DNA of 64,000 bases from Trichoplax sp. H2 (Eukaryota; Placozoa; Uniplacotomia; Trichoplacea), in contig NOWV01000240.1 of NCBI GenBank assembly GCA_003344405.1, positions 31,614 to 95,613 of the forward strand. The letters are read 5' to 3'. The stretch's first letter is position 1, and every line of letters begins with the position of its first letter. The translations under genes were made by a program, and so were the position numbers. The notes below the pieces were generated by a model, which was given only the letters and a program-made list of their open reading frames with translations, was not told the DNA's origin and made no database searches. This document shows positions 62,091 to 64,000 of the stretch, piece after piece.

Positions 62091-63012
62091 TTCGATGAGG
62101 AAAACAATTCTAGAGCATGGTGTTTACTTCTCCAACTTGTACAAGATAGTATAACGGCTTGAAACAGATGGCCAATACACTACTTGGTGGCAATTTTTTC
62201 CCAATTTCGAGCCAAATGGTTGTTTAATGCAAATATACAAATAAAGCTCCTCCTGTACTCCTACTAATGACTACAATCATAACAATGACTAAAATCAATA
62301 ACAGACAGCTCCAATGACGTGAGCATGGAATGAAATGCTAGCCACAATCAATGATGGTATTTTCAACTCAGTTTTAATTTTGCTTTATTTAAACACCAGC
62401 AGTTGATATCACGGCTAAGTAGAATAGTGTAATACTGTAACTTGAATTGAATAATTCAAGAAAGAACAAAAAATAAACTGCACTACCTGACTAAAAGATC
62501 ATTGAAAATGGGGAATATTGTCGTCAGTTCTGAGCGTACTTTCTTCTCGTGGCTTTGTATCCCAAGTAGCTGCAAACTGTGCAACGTACAGTATCATCAC
62601 CTACAGTACAGTACTGTAGGGTAGAAGATGTTGACGTGTCGTCTGCCGCCAGTCATTTGAACCTATCGATCAATCAGTTCATACTAACATTGATGACATC
62701 ACTCGAGTATCGAGCATGAACGTCATAATCATCATACACTGTACTGTAGACTGTAGACTGTAGCGTACAGTACAGTGCAGTCGTCCTTTCCATCGATCAC
62801 ATGATTCAATTCAGTCTAGTGCACGTGACATGGTGAACCGGTACAGTACGGTTTACTGACTGAAGGTACTGGACCGCCTGTCGTGTTATATAAGCTGTAC
62901 GGTACTGTACCGTACCGCACTGTAATACTGTACACTATACGGTATACTGCGTCACTAGTTTGCTTAGGGAATGGAACGGAAAGAGATTGCTTAATCTCTC
63001 ACACTTAGCGGT

Positions 63013-63560
63013 ACAACCGTGCGGACAGACAGAAATTCAGCTTTATTGACAGGCTGTACGGAGTACAGTAGTAACAGTACTGTACAGTACAGTAAAGACC
63101 CATATTTTACAGACTTACAACCGTGCGGACAGACAGAAATTCAGCTTTACTTACAGGCGGTACTGAGTACAGTACAGTAGAGATCCTCCTTATTTTGCAG
63201 ACTTACAACCGTGCGGACAGACAGAAATTTAGCTTTATTGACAGGCTGTACTGAGTACAGTACAGTACAGTAGAGACCCTTATTTGACAGACTTACAACC
63301 GTGCGGACAGAAAGAAATTCAGCTTTATTTACAGGCTGTAATGAGTACAGTCGAGACCCTTATTGTACTGTACAGACTTACAACCATGCGGACAGACAGA
63401 AATTCAGCTTTATTTATAGGCTGTAATGAGTACAGTCGAGACCCTTATTGTACTGTACAGACTTACAACCGTGCGGACAGACAGAAATTCAGCTTTACTT
63501 ACAGGCTGTACTGAGTACAGTACTGTACAGTACAGTAGAGACCCTTATTTTACAGACTCT
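63013..63560. repeat. Minisatellite, six units of about 85-105 bases
   Basis: Units begin ACAACCGTGCGGACAGACAG at 63013, 63117, 63205, 63295, 63380 and 63465. Each continues AAATTCAGCTTTA, ACAGGCTGTA, GAGTACAGTA and GAGACCC to ACAGACTT. Unit length varies mainly in the number of TACTGTAC/TACAGTAC words. The spacing is not a multiple of three, arguing against coding. Confidence 0.92.
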
Positions 63561-63805
63561 CTAAAAAGGGTCTCTAGTGAACAGTAAAGAAGCGTCAGAG
63601 ATATGGAGATGAGGGAGTACCTTGAGGATAAAGTTTCTACACTATTTTACAGCACACTAGCTTTCATGGATTTCCATCATGATGCTATAGTACCATACAT
63701 AGAATCTCTTCATTACTGTACAGTACATAAGAAGTTTTCTACTGTTTCCAACTTTTCCCTGTTGGACTGTGTAATAAAATCATAAACAAACTAAATTCAA
63801 TTCCA

Positions 63806-63828
63806 TTTTTTTTTTTTGGGGGGGGGGG
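63806..63828. repeat. Poly-T followed directly by poly-G
   Basis: About a dozen T then about ten G in a row. It is either a slippage-prone simple repeat or a sequencing/assembly weak point. Confidence 0.8.
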
Positions 63829-64000
63829 TTATGCTGTACAGTACAGTAAGTAATAAACATTGAAAAATCTCTTGGAATTTCAATTTTTATATACTGTATG
63901 ACTCTGCTCTATACTTGGGCTTTTACATGACGTTGTTGTAGAGGTCAGGATTACTTGATGTGCTTGATCTATCCTTCATTAGCCCATGCTAGATTGACAT

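Larger units (their letters stand above)
62091..64000. other. Intergenic upstream of lipin, palindromes and minisatellite
   Basis: Probable lipin promoter at the left end, then palindrome-rich DNA at 62586-62970 (ACTGTAC, GTACAGTA, CGGTAC words), a minisatellite (63013-63560) and a T-then-G homopolymer run (about 63806-63828). Open frames in the minisatellite simply read the repeat and shift frame between units. No gene seen up to the window edge. Confidence 0.55.

Noticed and set aside
63284-63514. Open frame with repeated peptide in the minisatellite
   Set aside because: It only reads the DNA repeat; unit lengths of 85-105 bases shift the frame and there is no gene context.
1-64000. tRNA, rRNA, CRISPR or prokaryotic operon features
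   Set aside because: Introns, signal peptides and animal orthologues show eukaryotic nuclear DNA; no structure of these types was recognised.

Overview
The window looks like nuclear DNA of a simple animal, most probably the placozoan Trichoplax adhaerens or a close relative. The organism call is inference. It rests on AT-rich sequence, genes with many small GT-AG introns (some under 100 bases), clear animal orthologues (CHID1, UCHL5, RagC/D GTPase, lipin), and many short TACTGTAC/GTACAGTA-type palindromes in the right-hand part. There is one assembly gap of 20 N at 43002-43021.

Layout. From about 3.2 to 46.5 kb there are eight tandem carboxylesterase/cholinesterase-family genes (called CE-1 to CE-8 here), all on the minus strand. 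Seven share one design: a large first exon of about 1.5 kb encodes the signal peptide and whole alpha/beta-hydrolase core, then a single phase-2 intron, then a short exon encoding the C-terminal tail. The tail varies. It has a Ser/Thr-rich stalk or linker plus one transmembrane helix in CE-1, 3, 4, 6, 7 and 8, is apparently soluble in CE-5, and ends in SDEL in CE-2. CE-4 has no intron. CE-2 has Lys at the catalytic His position, and CE-7 lacks both the acid and the His, so the array mixes probable enzymes with probable pseudoenzymes. Between CE-1 and CE-2, on the opposite strand, sits a complete 13-exon CHID1 gene (GH18 fold, 10467-14271).

From 49 to 62 kb is a compact housekeeping block. UCHL5 (minus, 4 exons) and a RagC/D GTPase (plus, 17 exons) are divergent and share a 321-base interval. 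A full lipin gene (minus, 24 exons, 61 aa-scale N-lip to C-lip/HAD phosphatase) lies convergent to RagC/D. I rebuilt all exon junctions by reading phase and splice sites; the reconstructed proteins are about 389 (CHID1), 358 (UCHL5), 383 (RagC/D) and 802 (lipin) residues and stay in frame throughout.

The rest is non-coding as far as I can see. It holds a 184-base inverted-repeat element that looks like a MITE (30712-30895), a duplicated block either side of the gap that looks like two haplotypes placed in tandem, a 162-base tandem duplication (8505-8827), an 85-105-base minisatellite (63013-63560), and several hairpins. How the genes work together: the esterase array is a lineage-expanded family of secreted or membrane-anchored ectodomain proteins with neuroligin-like topology. 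RagC/D and lipin both belong to amino-acid/mTORC1-linked lipid metabolism in animals, but their adjacency may be chance.
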